A DNA stretch of 64,000 nucleotides from Linanthus parryae (GCA_023055425.1 JALGPY010000035.1:1045501-1109500), one strand, 5' to 3'; shown: positions 9,946 through 20,547, counted from the first letter of the stretch. Notes: generated by a model from the letters alone, not told the origin. Numbers and translations: made by a program.

Positions 9946-12213
9946 TCTCAGCTCGTAACTTCTGATCAGGTTGCTCCACAACATCTTGTGATTCCTGATC
10001 ATATCCATTGTAGTATCGGTGCTTTGTGGTTCTTTAACCTCTTCAAGTTATACAGTCCTCCATCTGGCTTATTTAGAGACAAACTCTCTTTCTAGAAAAA
10101 CACCGGTTCGAGCAACAAACACTTTGTTCTCGGTTGGATTGTAGAAATAATATCCTTTCGTTTCCTTAGGATATCCCACAAACTTACAATTGTTCAACTT
10201 TGGTCCGAGTTTATCTGGCTGTAAATGCTTTACACAAACCTCGCAATCCCAAATATTCATGAACGCCACACTGGGATGCCTCCCAATCCATATCTCATAT
10301 GAAGTCTTCGTAGCGATTTGGATGGAACGCGGTTAAGGTTAAAAGCAGCTGTTATTAGAGCATGGCCCCAAAATTAAATTGGAACATGAGTCTGACTCAT
10401 CATAGATCGAATCATGTCTAATAGGGTTCGATTCCTCCTCTCAGACACCCCATTCCATTGTGGTGTTCCAGGTAGAGTGAGTTGGGACAAGATCCCACAC
10501 TCTCTAAGATAGTCTTCAAACTATTGGCTTAAGTATTCTCATCCACGATCCAATCGTAGAGCCTTAATACTCTTTCCAGTATGGTTCTCCACTTTATTCT
10601 TGAATTCTTTAAACTTTTCAAAGGATTCAGATTTGTTATTCATAAGATGCACAAATCCATATCTACTGAAGTCATCAGTATATGTAATGAAGTAAGGATA
10701 ACCTCCTCTGGCAAGTGTGGCGAATGGTCCACACACATCAGTATGTATGAGTGCCAATAGCTCACTAGTCCTCTCGCCTTTCTTCTTGAATTGGTACTTG
10801 TCATTTCGAATAAACAAGATTCACATGTCTCATGTGATTCATAATCAAATGAGTCTAGAAATCCATCCTTATGGAGCCTGGAAATGCGTTTCTCGTTTAT
10901 ATGGCTTAAACGACAGTGCCATAGGTATGTGGGATTTAAATTTTTAGAGTTAATCCTCTTAGTATTTATGTTATAGAAGAAATTATCTAGATCAAGGATA
11001 TACAACCCATTAGACAAAAGTGCTTTACAATAGTTCATACTATCAAAATAAATAGACAACACTTGTCCGTTATAGTGACAGAAAAACCTTTCTTGTCCAA
11101 ACAATAAATAAAAATAATGTTCCTACTCATAGTAGGTACATAAAAACAATTTTCTAATTCTAAAAAAGTCATGAAGGTTAAGATAACTCATAAACGCCTA
11201 CGGTTAATGCAAAAACTTTTTCTCCATTCCCTACGCGCAAGTCAATCTCCCTTTTATTCAGTCGTCTGCTTCTCTTTAGATCCTGCATATTTTGACAAAT
11301 GTGAGATCCACGTCCAATATCCAATACCCAAGATGAAGAGATAGACAAATTGGCATCCATAAAAAAAATACCTGGTGGTGCTGGAATCACTATTTGAAGC
11401 TCTTTGTCTTCTAGATAATTTGGGCAGTTCCTCTTCCAGTGGCCAGTCTGACTACAATAGTGACATGATCCCTTATCAACCCCATAAGTAGGCTTCAAGG
11501 CAACTTCCTTGGGAATTGAAAATACTTTTCTCTTCCCTTTGGAGTTCTGAGCAACTTTCTTGATCTTCCCCTTATTGACCATCGTTATGGAATTGCCTTT
11601 ACCTTTATTAACGTTCTATTCAGCGATCCTCAACATATTGAGTAAGTCTAGAAGAGTTTAATTGATCTCATTTATATTGTAGTTAATGATGATATGACTA
11701 TAACTGTCTAGAAACAATTGCATGATGAGATCAGTAGCCAACTCTTGGCTGAATGGAAATCCCGGTCTATCGAGATTCTCATGATACACGATCATACGGA
11801 GTACATGAGGTCCCACTAAGTTTCCCTCCGGCAGACTACACTTGAACAGTTCTTTTGATACTTCATACCGCTCATGCCTTGCTTGCTCTTGGAAGAGCTG
11901 TCTCAAATGTAAGATCATATCGTACACCTCCAAGTTCTCGTGTTTCTTCTGAAGCATAGAGTTCATGGTACAAATCATCAGCAAGTTACATCAATAGAGT
12001 CATCAACAATCTTCCGATGAGCCTTCCTTATAGCAACAGTAGCATCAGCTGGTGGTGCTTCTGGAATTGGTTGCTCTAGAATGTACAACTTCTTTTCTTG
12101 CTTGAGAACAATTATGAAGTTTCTGTACCAGTCTAGAAATTGATTCCAGATAGTTTTTCCTTCTCAAGGACAGAGCTCAATGATAGCGTCGATGTTTGTT
12201 GATTGTTTGCCAT
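9946..12213 (-). pseudogene. Copia L gag-pol fragment: gag, zinc knuckle, protease, integrase (RT and RNase H lost)
   Basis: Reading leftward on the minus strand, a likely gag ATG at 12211-12213 opens MANNQQTS.... Gag follows (LRQLFQEQARHERYEVSKELF, about 11800-11900). Then come a CCHC knuckle CHYCSQTGHWKRNC near 11450, protease with WVLDIGRGSHICQNM (DIG in place of DSG or DTG), the GAG-pre-integrase LWHCRLSHI block with CESC, integrase DVCGPF...TDDFSRYGFV, and the WDCEVCVK...GYPKETKGYYFY region at 10069-10269. Stops and frameshifts are scattered. Sequence ends abruptly at 9946. Its strand and its position left of a 5' LTR of the same strand (13871-33511) make it the internal part of element L. 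Confidence 0.75.
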
Positions 12214-13870
12214 TGGAAATCTACAAAATGAGATACATGCTATTCTAGTATTGTGAACAATTAAACTATACTTAACAGTGAGTAGATTATTAAATATAGC
12301 TCCCACTTTTTTTCACGGATTAATAGCCCTCGTCATTAATTCAAAAAATATCATATATTTTTTAGTTGGCCAAGATCCATATTTTAACTCTTATTGAGCT
12401 TGCTTTGGCAAGTCATCCAAGATTTGGTTATTTATGTAGGAACGCCTTCCAATTGCGTCCCAGGCAACTCTTGATTCAATTAGGTGAAAAACTGCTTATT
12501 TTTTATCTATCGCATAGATAACTCCTAATTGCCTTGCCTCTAAGCTTTCAATCTTATTGAAATAGCTTAGTTGCGTTTAACCTCTTACTTCAACAATCGC
12601 ACATTACTTGCTTGTGTCATCGCGTCACATCATGATGAATCAAGTCGTCTTGATTTGGCAAGCCCGAACTCAATACTTATTGATCATGATGAGTGTTAAG
12701 CAAGAGAAGGCAAAACACAATATTATCATTTGAGGGTTTTTCTTGTCAATTTTAATTTGTTGATATATCAACTGATCTACTTATTTAGATTGGTCAATCC
12801 CAAATAAAAGATCTAAACTGTTTAATAATTATCTTGTTACCTTTTGCATCCACCAACCATACATAAAGATAAAACAAGATAAATAAACAATAATTAAAAC
12901 ATGGTATGGATGTGGCCGCTAAAACTAAGCTATTCCCCAAGCCAATGAGAATATCTATAAGTCCTAAAACAGCAAGCTCATCTCCATGTGCCTCCGTATG
13001 TAGTCAATGCGTCCATGCTTGTGGGTCTTCATTGTCTTGTGGTTTCTTTAGTCTTAATCTTCTCTCCATGCCTTGACTATACTCTATCTAACTATCTAAA
13101 TCTAGCTAGCATCTATAAACTAAATAGAGGAACCTCACAGGTGAGGGAGAAGACGACACACATGCTGTAAAATTAATTACATTAATTACATCAAAACCAA
13201 AACCAATTGCAAAACCAAAACCAAAACCAAAACCAAAACCAAAACCAAAACCAAACCAAAAAATTTATACATCCACACAACTAAGGCCACATCTAACCGC
13301 TATGCGATAAAACACATAAAATAGTTAAAATCCAATTTTATCGTGCTGGGTCATTTTTTAATTAAATTGGGATAATATGGTTAAAACAGTAAAAATGGTC
13401 GCGCCAGTCACACTGGCCAAACCGCGCGGACTTGCCGAACCGGTCCAACCCAGTCGGACCAGCCAACCCGGTCAGCTAGTTGAACCAGTAGACCGGTCGG
13501 TAGGGTCGGCGCGCAAGGGGGAGGGGGATTCGGGCTATCATGGCCGAATCCTTTGTGGGATAAAATCAAAATTTTCTCCTTCCTTGCTTGGCCGAACCCC
13601 AATGTGAGACAGAAAACCTATTTTCTTCCCCAATTGTGCCCAAATCCTAGTTTTACATCGCCAATTAATTCGTACATCATATGTACACAAAATTCTCTAA
13701 TTTTCACATCATATATAAAATTAGCTAATTTCCAATTGAATCATATTCATGGCATATCAAAATACTCATATATGAATTTTACGCGAAAACTAATAGTACG
13801 GTGTAAACTGATAAAGCAGATAAACACATAAATCACATTATGTGCTATCGAAATATGGTTCATATACCAC
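12214..13870 (-). other. Leader region of copia L (non-coding)
   Basis: About 1.6 kb between the likely gag start and the 5' LTR, with no supported coding sequence. It has a (CCAAAA)n tract (13195-13262) and a GC-rich patch at 13390-13530. Next to the LTR, 13858-13870 reads on the minus strand GTGGTATATGAACC, a decayed form of the GTGGTATCAGAGCC primer context. It is long for a leader, so an unrecognised insertion is possible. Confidence 0.45.
13195..13262. repeat. (CCAAAA)n simple repeat
   Basis: About ten near-perfect copies of ccaaaa, with slight variation at both ends. Confidence 0.9.
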
Positions 13871-14222
13871 TGTAGGGTTTTGATGCAGGTTACACAGCGG
13901 AAATACAAAAACTTTTCTGCTCAATACCCTCCATGAGTCGCAGGTGAAGCATCATAACGTGAAAAAGGACAACGAGTTACCTTGTGAACCTGATTGATCA
14001 CTTTGCATAGAATAGTGTCCATGTGTCTACCGGTATCCACACATAAGGATTGAGAACTGGAACCTTCTCTATGAATTGTGCTTGCAGCGTAGGGAAGGAA
14101 TCACCAAGGAGTTTTAACTCCTTATTAATTACAAACTTGCCCAATACTATTCATGTCCATACACGGATTAGTCTAATTGCTAAATATGCACATTGTAGCG
14201 TTTTTATCCTTCATTCTATAAA

Positions 14223-14819
14223 TGATGCAGGAGCAGACGATCCAGATGAAGCTGAACTGTCAGATGCGACTAATTTGGCTATTCTCTACCATGAAATGGA
14301 AGATAAGCACAAGGGACGGAGGAAATTGCAGCTTTTGGTGTCGCCGCACTGTTCGGGCCGTAACTTTGGCTACGGGTATCAGAATGACGCGAGCCACCCC
14401 AATTCGGAAAGCTCTCGACAAGACGCACGACGTCCCGATTGAGCTACGCTCCATCGGGGTCCATCTTCATCCTCAAATTCCGCTGTTTGACCCTTCAAAC
14501 GAGCGTTTTTAGTTATTTTTTACTATTTTTGGTAACATTTCTATTGCTTATTAGGACCTCAGTTTGAAACCGTTTTGGGTCAAACTTTCACGTACGTGTT
14601 TCTTTCAATAAGGCCAAACTGTTGGGCCAATTTCGGGATTTTGCCATTTTTGGCATATTTTATGATTTCAGCTATATATGCCCGGCTTGTGGGCAGAATT
14701 GAGCAGTTTTGAGTTATTGATATTTTCTTCGAACCCTAGAGAGCCTCTCTACTGGTTTATGCCCTTTTATTCGTTGTTCTGCTGCGTTTGATCCCTCGCC
14801 TCGATTCAATTCGGCGTCA
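14223..14819 (+). repeat. LTR-A copy 1
   Basis: 597 bp, starts TGATGCAGGAGCAGACG and ends GGCGTCA, with the primer site 3 bp further on. A TATATAT box at 14673-14679 precedes a 'cccggcttgtggg' block that is also found in LTR-B. The left flank is the target duplication ATAAA. Confidence 0.9.
14673..14679 (+). promoter_or_regulatory. TATA box of LTR-A
   Basis: TATATAT about 140 bp before the LTR end, the expected U3/R position. The matching box in LTR-B is TATTTATA at 15933-15940. The same boxes recur 4468, 8936 and 13404 bp further on, and LTR-A's also in A5. Confidence 0.5.
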
Positions 14820-14822
14820 GGT

Positions 14823-14834
14823 TGGTATCAGAGC
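14823..14834 (+). other. Primer-binding site after LTR-A (tRNA-iMet)
   Basis: TGGTATCAGAGC, 3 bp after the LTR. It recurs at 19291, 23759 and 28227. The closing LTR-A5 has none because the host flank follows directly, as expected for a 3' LTR. Confidence 0.9.
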
Positions 14835-14867
14835 AAGTTCGACTTGGGAGGAAGATCATCATCAACG

Positions 14868-15737
14868 ATGGTGCGTGGACGTCCTGGCGGCTGCGGGCAG
14901 GTTCCGGCTGAGGAAGCCCCCCAACGGAGACGTAACGTCCAAGACGTTATGATGATACAAGATTTGCAAAGGCAAATTGCAGACCTAACCCATAGCCTTG
15001 CGGTGCGGTATTTGCAGCAGCAAGTTGCAGATTTAACTCGACACTTAGCGGCACGGGAATTGAAGGATTGCAAGGCCTTTGATCATGACTCGCAGCCCGC
15101 GCTCGAGATCCGCTACGACGGTGATTCCGGTGGTTGGAACGAGCGTTATGGAGGAGCGAGTTTGAAGACTGACGTGTCAGATTATTCCGGTACGTTAGTA
15201 GTTGAACATATTTATGGTGATGCAATATTTTATAAGCGTGTTTCAAGTTCAATCGATCGTTATGTGGACTGGAATAAACCACCAGTTTATGATGACTACG
15301 AAGATGATGAGGAAGAGTTGATTGTGGAAGATGACAAGTATACCTCGGATGTGCCGATTCGTTGTGAGGTAATTTTAGATTCGTATCCATTAATTTCTCA
15401 ATCAATTACTTCTTATCAAGTTGAAGAAGAAGATGGAGTTGAAGAGGTTAGAGTTGAATTAGATAAGCCGCCTTCGTCTTATTGTGATCCATTCTTGGTG
15501 GTGCGTTTTGATCAAGTGCCTATGTTGAACTCGAGGGCGAGTTCTTTTGAAGAGGGGGTGACTGATGCAGGAGAAAAATGGACAATTAATTCGTCAAATT
15601 CAGAAAAGCTGTTTCAGTCAAAACGCAGAATCAGGGGCAGAATTGAAGGGTGTCGGATTCGCGCAAAATCATACATTATTTTGAGTGGAAACGACGTTCT
15701 AAACAGAATCCGTGATAAATCACGGGCACCACCCTGA
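14868..15737 (+). CDS. Short gag-like ORF of the non-autonomous half, unit 1
   Basis: 289 codons from the first ATG (14868), right after the primer site. Residues 1-80 resemble the N-terminus of the gag at 16129 (RGR-rich start, PAEEAPQR, then a D-L-Q-R-Q coiled-coil-like segment, here partly duplicated). The middle has a Tyr/Asp/Glu-rich acidic stretch (PPVYDDYEDDEEELIVEDD). No CCHC knuckle, protease, RT or integrase motif is visible. From about residue 233 the frame reads into LTR-B (starts 15563). The layout resembles gag-only non-autonomous LTR elements. Function beyond possible capsid-like or packaging roles is not known. Confidence 0.6.
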   Translation: MVRGRPGGCGQVPAEEAPQRRRNVQDVMMIQDLQRQIADLTHSLAVRYLQQQVADLTRHLAARELKDCKAFDHDSQPALEIRYDGDSGGWNERYGGASLKTDVSDYSGTLVVEHIYGDAIFYKRVSSSIDRYVDWNKPPVYDDYEDDEEELIVEDDKYTSDVPIRCEVILDSYPLISQSITSYQVEEEDGVEEVRVELDKPPSSYCDPFLVVRFDQVPMLNSRASSFEEGVTDAGEKWTINSSNSEKLFQSKRRIRGRIEGCRIRAKSYIILSGNDVLNRIRDKSRAPP

Positions 15738-16079
15738 TTTGGTCAAATTCGGTCATTTAGAGGTCCAAATCAGCGTTTTTTCATTTTTGGTAATATTTAT
15801 TTCACTAATTAGGAGGTCAAATAAAACCCGATTTGGGTGAATCTTTTTGCTGAGTCTTTATTTTGTTTAGGACTTTAATTTAGAATTGTTTTTGAGATTT
15901 TTTCTATTTTTAGCAAAATTATATTTTTTAGCTATTTATACCCGGCTTGTGGGTAAATTTCAGCAGACTTTGATTATTGAAATTATTCAGAACTCTAGAG
16001 AGCTTCGTGCCCTAGTTCTTTACCCTTTTCTTTGTTGATTCCGCTGTGTACCCACGCTCGGTGATTTTACCCGGCGTCA
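15563..16079 (+). repeat. LTR-B copy 1
   Basis: 517 bp, starts TGATGCAGGAG like LTR-A, then diverges; ends CCGGCGTCA followed by 3 bp and a primer site. A purine-rich tract (gaagagggggtgac) lies just before it, a plausible polypurine tract. Shared ends but diverged bodies show that it is a relative of LTR-A, not a copy of it. Confidence 0.85.
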
Positions 16080-16082
16080 GTT

Positions 16083-16094
16083 TGGTATCAGAGC
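16083..16094 (+). other. Primer-binding site after LTR-B (tRNA-iMet)
   Basis: TGGTATCAGAGC directly downstream of LTR-B. It recurs at 20551, 25019 and 29487. Two primer sites per unit show that two element starts were joined. Confidence 0.9.
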
Positions 16095-16128
16095 TCAGTT
16101 CGGCGTGGGAGGAAGATCACCATCGACG

Positions 16129-16791
16129 ATGCCTCGTGGACGTGCTCGTGGTCGTGGGCAGCCTCCGGCTGAAGAAGCCCCCCAGCGAGAACGCAACGTG
16201 GAAGACGTGATGTTGATAGAGGATCTGCAACGGCAGGTCACAGAACTGACACGGCGCTTGGCAGCGCAAGATTTGCAGGAAGACGAAGCCTCAGACGACG
16301 CCTCTGTGTCGTCGTTCGAGAACCCCTACCATCGTGGACCACGCGTCCGGGAGCACCGCGGTCAGCACGAGAGTCGCGGAGGTCTAGGGTTCAAGGTGGA
16401 GTTGCCCAGCTTTGAAGGTACGTTGAAAGCCGACGATTTCATCGACTGGCTCAACGAGGTGGATCGCATCTTTGAGTATAAGGAGGTTACGGATCGCGAG
16501 AAGGTGAAGCTAGTGGCCATCAAACTGAAGGGCAGAGCCTCTGCGTGGTGGGAGCAGTTGCGCCGTTCCCGTGAAAGGCAGGGCAAGGCCAAGATCACGG
16601 ACTGGGAGAAGATGAAGAAGAAGATGAAGGCACACTTTCTTCCATTCGGCTACACCCAAACCCTATTTCAGCGACTCCATACGCTGAGGCAGGGCGCCAA
16701 ATCCGTTGACGGAGAACTTGTTCATCAACAGAAAGAAGTGTTTCTTCTTTACTACTTCTGTGCAGTTTTTGGGATTTGTGGTGTCTACTGA
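16129..16791 (+). CDS. Truncated Ty3/gypsy gag, unit 1
   Basis: 220 codons from ATG 16129. Early residues are RGR-rich, followed by a coiled-coil-like DLQRQVTELTRRL segment. Then comes the plant gypsy retrotransposon-gag core: LPSFEGTLKADDFIDWL, RIFEYKEV, EKVKLVAIKLKGRASAWWEQL, W..MKKKMKAHFLPFGY, LFQRLHTLRQGAKSV. At about 16703 the sequence jumps to the end of the RT region, so the last residues are frame-shifted junk ending at 16791. The rest of gag, the CCHC knuckle, protease and most of RT are deleted. It could give a C-terminally shortened capsid protein. Confidence 0.8.
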   Translation: MPRGRARGRGQPPAEEAPQRERNVEDVMLIEDLQRQVTELTRRLAAQDLQEDEASDDASVSSFENPYHRGPRVREHRGQHESRGGLGFKVELPSFEGTLKADDFIDWLNEVDRIFEYKEVTDREKVKLVAIKLKGRASAWWEQLRRSRERQGKAKITDWEKMKKKMKAHFLPFGYTQTLFQRLHTLRQGAKSVDGELVHQQKEVFLLYYFCAVFGICGVY

Positions 16792-18910
16792 TGGTGTTCA
16801 TGCAGATCCTTCAAAGATTGAAGCGATTGTGGAATGGCCTAGGCCAAGGACGCTGCACGACATTCGCAGTTTCCATGGTTTGGCATCTTTTTATCGCAGG
16901 TTCATCAGAAACTTTAGCGCCTTGATTGCCCCCATCACCGAGTGTCTCAAGGGGCGTGATTTTCAGTGGTCTGATGAAGCAGAGTGCAGTTTTCAGGAAG
17001 TGAAGAAGAGGATGACTGAAGCACCAGTTCTAGCACTTCCCGATTTTGATAAAGTGTTTGAGGTTAATTGTGATGCATCGGGCATAGGCATTGGAGGTGT
17101 TCTTAGCCAGTCAGGGCGTCCGGTTGCATTCTTCAGTGAAAAGTTGTCAGGGTCCAAGAAGAATTACTCCACTTACGATCTGGAGTTCTACGCCATAGTT
17201 CAGTCTCTGAAGCATTGGCGCCATTACTTAATACAGAAGGAGTTTATTCTGTTCACTGATCATGAAGCCCTGAAGTACATCAACGGACAACACAAGCTTA
17301 GTCGGCGGCATGCCAAGTGGGTGGCGTACTTGCAGGAATTCACTTTCGCACTGAAGCACCAAGCGGGAAGTTTGAACCGCGTGGCAGATGCTTTGAGTCG
17401 TCGCAACGTGTTTCTCTCCACCATGAGCAGCCGTGTAGCTGGATTTGAGGCGTTCGCAGACATGTATGAGTCTGATCCTTCGTTTGGGAAGGTATTTATG
17501 GAGGTAACTTCTGGTCAGCGCCATGATTTTATTGTTCACAATGGTTATCTGTTTCGGGGGCATCGGTTGTGTGTTCCAGACTGTTCCTTGCGGCATCAGA
17601 TTATCAGTGAGCTCCACAATGAAGGACACTTTGGCCGAGACAAGACGTTGGCTCTTGTATCTGCTGACTTTTACTGGCCAAAGTTGAGTAGTGACGTGGC
17701 CCATTATGTGGATCGATGCTATGTTTGCCAGCGTTCGAAGGGAGTTCTCACTAATGCAGGTCTTTATACTCCATTACCTGTCCCTGAAGCTCCTTGGTTT
17801 GATGTTAGCATGGATTTTGTGCTTGGCTTACCCCGCACACAAAGAGCGGCAGATTCTGTTCTTGTAGTTGTTGACAGGTTTTCCAAGATGGCACATTTTG
17901 TACCATGCAGGAAGACTATGGATGCTGTGCGGATTGCTCACCTTTATTTCAGGGAGATTGTGCGGTTGCATGGAGTTCCTCGTTCCATCACCTCAGACCG
18001 TGACACGAAGTTCATGAGCCAATTCTGGAAGAGTCTGTGGGAGAAGCTGGGAACTCAATTGAACTTCAGTAGTGCCTATCATCCTCAGACAGATGGTCAG
18101 ACCGAAGTGGTGAATCGCAGTTTGGGCAACCTTCTCCGATGTTTGGCAGGATCTAAACCGAAGCAGTGGGATTTATCACTTCCTCAAGCAGAGTTTGCCT
18201 ACAACAGATCGACGAGCAAGACCACTGGCTTGAGTCCATTTCAGGTTGTCAATGGTCAAAATCCATCAGGTGTGTTGGACTTAGCCCCTATTCCGCGTGT
18301 GGGCCGCATTCATCCTAAGGCCGAGGAGATGGCACAACACTTGAGAGGTATTCATGACCAGGTGAAGAGCAAGATTGAGGAGAATAACAGCAAGTACAAG
18401 GCTCGGGTGGACAAGCATCGTCGTCAGGTACTATTTGATGTTGGTGATTTTGTATGGGCTGTATTGACTCGTGATCGTTTCCCTGTTGGCGAGTACAATA
18501 AGCTCAAGGATCGGAAGATTGGGCCTTGTGAGATCGTGCAGAAGATCAATGATAATGCTTACAGGTTGAGGCTTCCCAGTCACCTGAAGACCTCGGACGT
18601 GTTCAATGTGAAGCATCTCACTCCTTGCTTTGTGGATTCTGAAGACATTGCTGTGAACTCGAGGACGAGTTCTTTCCAACCCGGGGAGACTGATGCAGGA
18701 GCAGACGATCCAGATGAAGCTGAACTGTCAGATGCGACTAATTTGGCTATTCTCTACCATGAAATGGAAGATAAGCACAAGGGACGGAGGAAATTGCAGC
18801 TTTTGGTGTCGCCGCACTGTTCGGGCCGTAACTTTGGCTACGGGTATCAGAATGACGCGAGCCACCCCAATTCGGAAAGCTCTCGACAAGACGCACGACG
18901 TCCCGATTGA
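16706..18910 (+). CDS. 5'-truncated Ty3/gypsy pol: RT end, RNase H, integrase, unit 1
   Basis: 734 open codons with no ATG at the start; the opening codon is a TTG at the deletion junction. Residues 1-100 are the end of RT and connection (FTTSVQFLGFVVS, SFHGLASFYRRFI). RNase H has D123, E160, D185 and D228. Integrase has an H304/H308/C338/C341 zinc-binding set, and the catalytic triad is D370, D431, E467 (35 residues between the last two). A GPY-type C-terminal module is at about 600-625. No chromodomain is seen. The frame differs by one from the gag upstream, so no Gag-Pol fusion can be made. It runs into LTR-A2 at 18691. Confidence 0.85.
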   Translation: MTENLFINRKKCFFFTTSVQFLGFVVSTDGVHADPSKIEAIVEWPRPRTLHDIRSFHGLASFYRRFIRNFSALIAPITECLKGRDFQWSDEAECSFQEVKKRMTEAPVLALPDFDKVFEVNCDASGIGIGGVLSQSGRPVAFFSEKLSGSKKNYSTYDLEFYAIVQSLKHWRHYLIQKEFILFTDHEALKYINGQHKLSRRHAKWVAYLQEFTFALKHQAGSLNRVADALSRRNVFLSTMSSRVAGFEAFADMYESDPSFGKVFMEVTSGQRHDFIVHNGYLFRGHRLCVPDCSLRHQIISELHNEGHFGRDKTLALVSADFYWPKLSSDVAHYVDRCYVCQRSKGVLTNAGLYTPLPVPEAPWFDVSMDFVLGLPRTQRAADSVLVVVDRFSKMAHFVPCRKTMDAVRIAHLYFREIVRLHGVPRSITSDRDTKFMSQFWKSLWEKLGTQLNFSSAYHPQTDGQTEVVNRSLGNLLRCLAGSKPKQWDLSLPQAEFAYNRSTSKTTGLSPFQVVNGQNPSGVLDLAPIPRVGRIHPKAEEMAQHLRGIHDQVKSKIEENNSKYKARVDKHRRQVLFDVGDFVWAVLTRDRFPVGEYNKLKDRKIGPCEIVQKINDNAYRLRLPSHLKTSDVFNVKHLTPCFVDSEDIAVNSRTSSFQPGETDAGADDPDEAELSDATNLAILYHEMEDKHKGRRKLQLLVSPHCSGRNFGYGYQNDASHPNSESSRQDARRPD

Positions 18911-19287
18911 GCTACGCTCCATCGGGGTCCATCTTCATCCTCAAATTCCGCTGTTTGACCCTTCAAACGAGCGTTTTTAGTTATTTTTTACTATTTTTGG
19001 TAACATTTCTATTGCTTATTAGGACCTCAGTTTGAAACCGTTTTGGGTCAAACTTTCACGTACGTGTTTCTTTCAATAAGGCCAAACTGTTGGGCCAATT
19101 TCGGGATTTTGCCATTTTTGGCATATTTTATGATTTCAGCTATATATGCCCGGCTTGTGGGCAGAATTGAGCAGTTTTGAGTTATTGATATTTTCTTCGA
19201 ACCCTAGAGAGCCTCTCTACTGGTTTATGCCCTTTTATTCGTTGTTCTGCTGCGTTTGATCCCTCGCCTCGATTCAATTCGGCGTCA
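18691..19287 (+). repeat. LTR-A copy 2
   Basis: Same ends and length as copy 1. A purine-rich tract (ggggaga) lies just before it. It acts both as the 3' LTR of unit 1 and the 5' LTR of unit 2. Confidence 0.9.
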
Positions 19288-19335
19288 GGTTGGTATCAGA
19301 GCAAGTTCGACTTGGGAGGAAGATCATCATCAACG

Positions 19336-20205
19336 ATGGTGCGTGGACGTCCTGGCGGCTGCGGGCAGGTTCCGGCTGAGGAAGCCCCCCAACGGAGACG
19401 TAACGTCCAAGACGTTATGATGATACAAGATTTGCAAAGGCAAATTGCAGACCTAACCCATAGCCTTGCGGTGCGGTATTTGCAGCAGCAAGTTGCAGAT
19501 TTAACTCGACACTTAGCGGCACGGGAATTGAAGGATTGCAAGGCCTTTGATCATGACTCGCAGCCCGCGCTCGAGATCCGCTACGACGGTGATTCCGGTG
19601 GTTGGAACGAGCGTTATGGAGGAGCGAGTTTGAAGACTGACGTGTCAGATTATTCCGGTACGTTAGTAGTTGAACATTTTTATGGTGATGCAATATTTTA
19701 TAAGCGTGTTTCAAGTTCAATCGATCGTTATGTGGACTGGAATAAACCACCAGTTTATGATGACTACGAAGATGATGAGGAAGAGTTGATTGTGGAAGAT
19801 GACAAGTATACCTCGGATGTGCCGATTCGTTGTGAGGTAATTTTAGATTCGTATCCATTAATTTCTCAATCAATTACTTCTTATCAAGTTGAAGAAGAAG
19901 ATGGAGTTGAAGAGGTTAGAGTTGAATTAGATAAGCCGCCTTCGTCTTATTGTGATCCATTCTTGGTGGTGCGTTTTGATCAAGTGCCTATGTTGAACTC
20001 GAGGGCGAGTTCTTTTGAAGAGGGGGTGACTGATGCAGGAGAAAAATGGACAATTAATTCGTCAAATTCAGAAAAGCTGTTTCAGTCAAAACGCAGAATC
20101 AGGGGCAGAATTGAAGGGTGTCGGATTCGCGCAAAATCATACATTATTTTGAGTGGAAACGACGTTCTAAACAGAATCCGTGATAAATCACGGGCACCAC
20201 CCTGA
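19336..20205 (+). CDS. Short gag-like ORF, unit 2
   Basis: Same as the unit-1 ORF except one residue: EHFYGD instead of EHIYGD, from an A-to-T change at 19678. This is the only protein-level difference between units that I see. Confidence 0.6.
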   Translation: MVRGRPGGCGQVPAEEAPQRRRNVQDVMMIQDLQRQIADLTHSLAVRYLQQQVADLTRHLAARELKDCKAFDHDSQPALEIRYDGDSGGWNERYGGASLKTDVSDYSGTLVVEHFYGDAIFYKRVSSSIDRYVDWNKPPVYDDYEDDEEELIVEDDKYTSDVPIRCEVILDSYPLISQSITSYQVEEEDGVEEVRVELDKPPSSYCDPFLVVRFDQVPMLNSRASSFEEGVTDAGEKWTINSSNSEKLFQSKRRIRGRIEGCRIRAKSYIILSGNDVLNRIRDKSRAPP

Positions 20206-20547
20206 TTTGGTCAAATTCGGTCATTTAGAGGTCCAAATCAGCGTTTTTTCATTTTTGGTAATATTTATTTCACTAATTAGGAGGTCAAATAAAACCCGAT
20301 TTGGGTGAATCTTTTTGCTGAGTCTTTATTTTGTTTAGGACTTTAATTTAGAATTGTTTTTGAGATTTTTTCTATTTTTAGCAAAATTATATTTTTTAGC
20401 TATTTATACCCGGCTTGTGGGTAAATTTCAGCAGACTTTGATTATTGAAATTATTCAGAACTCTAGAGAGCTTCGTGCCCTAGTTCTTTACCCTTTTCTT
20501 TGTTGATTCCGCTGTGTACCCACGCTCGGTGATTTTACCCGGCGTCA
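20031..20547 (+). repeat. LTR-B copy 2
   Basis: Same ends, length and neighbours as LTR-B copy 1. Confidence 0.85.

Noticed and set aside
13377..13831. Overlapping GC-rich ORFs on both strands near 13.4 kb
   Set aside because: They are in the leader of element L, with no motif and equal openness in opposite frames, a base-composition effect.
14947..15405. 152-codon antisense ORF opposite the short gag-like ORF, repeated in each unit
   Set aside because: It repeats only because the units repeat; it is His/Asn/Ser-rich with no motif and explained as a shadow of the sense frame.
17228..17704. 158-codon antisense ORF opposite RNase H, repeated in each unit
   Set aside because: The sense strand has a clear RNase H domain with catalytic residues; the antisense translation has no recognisable features.
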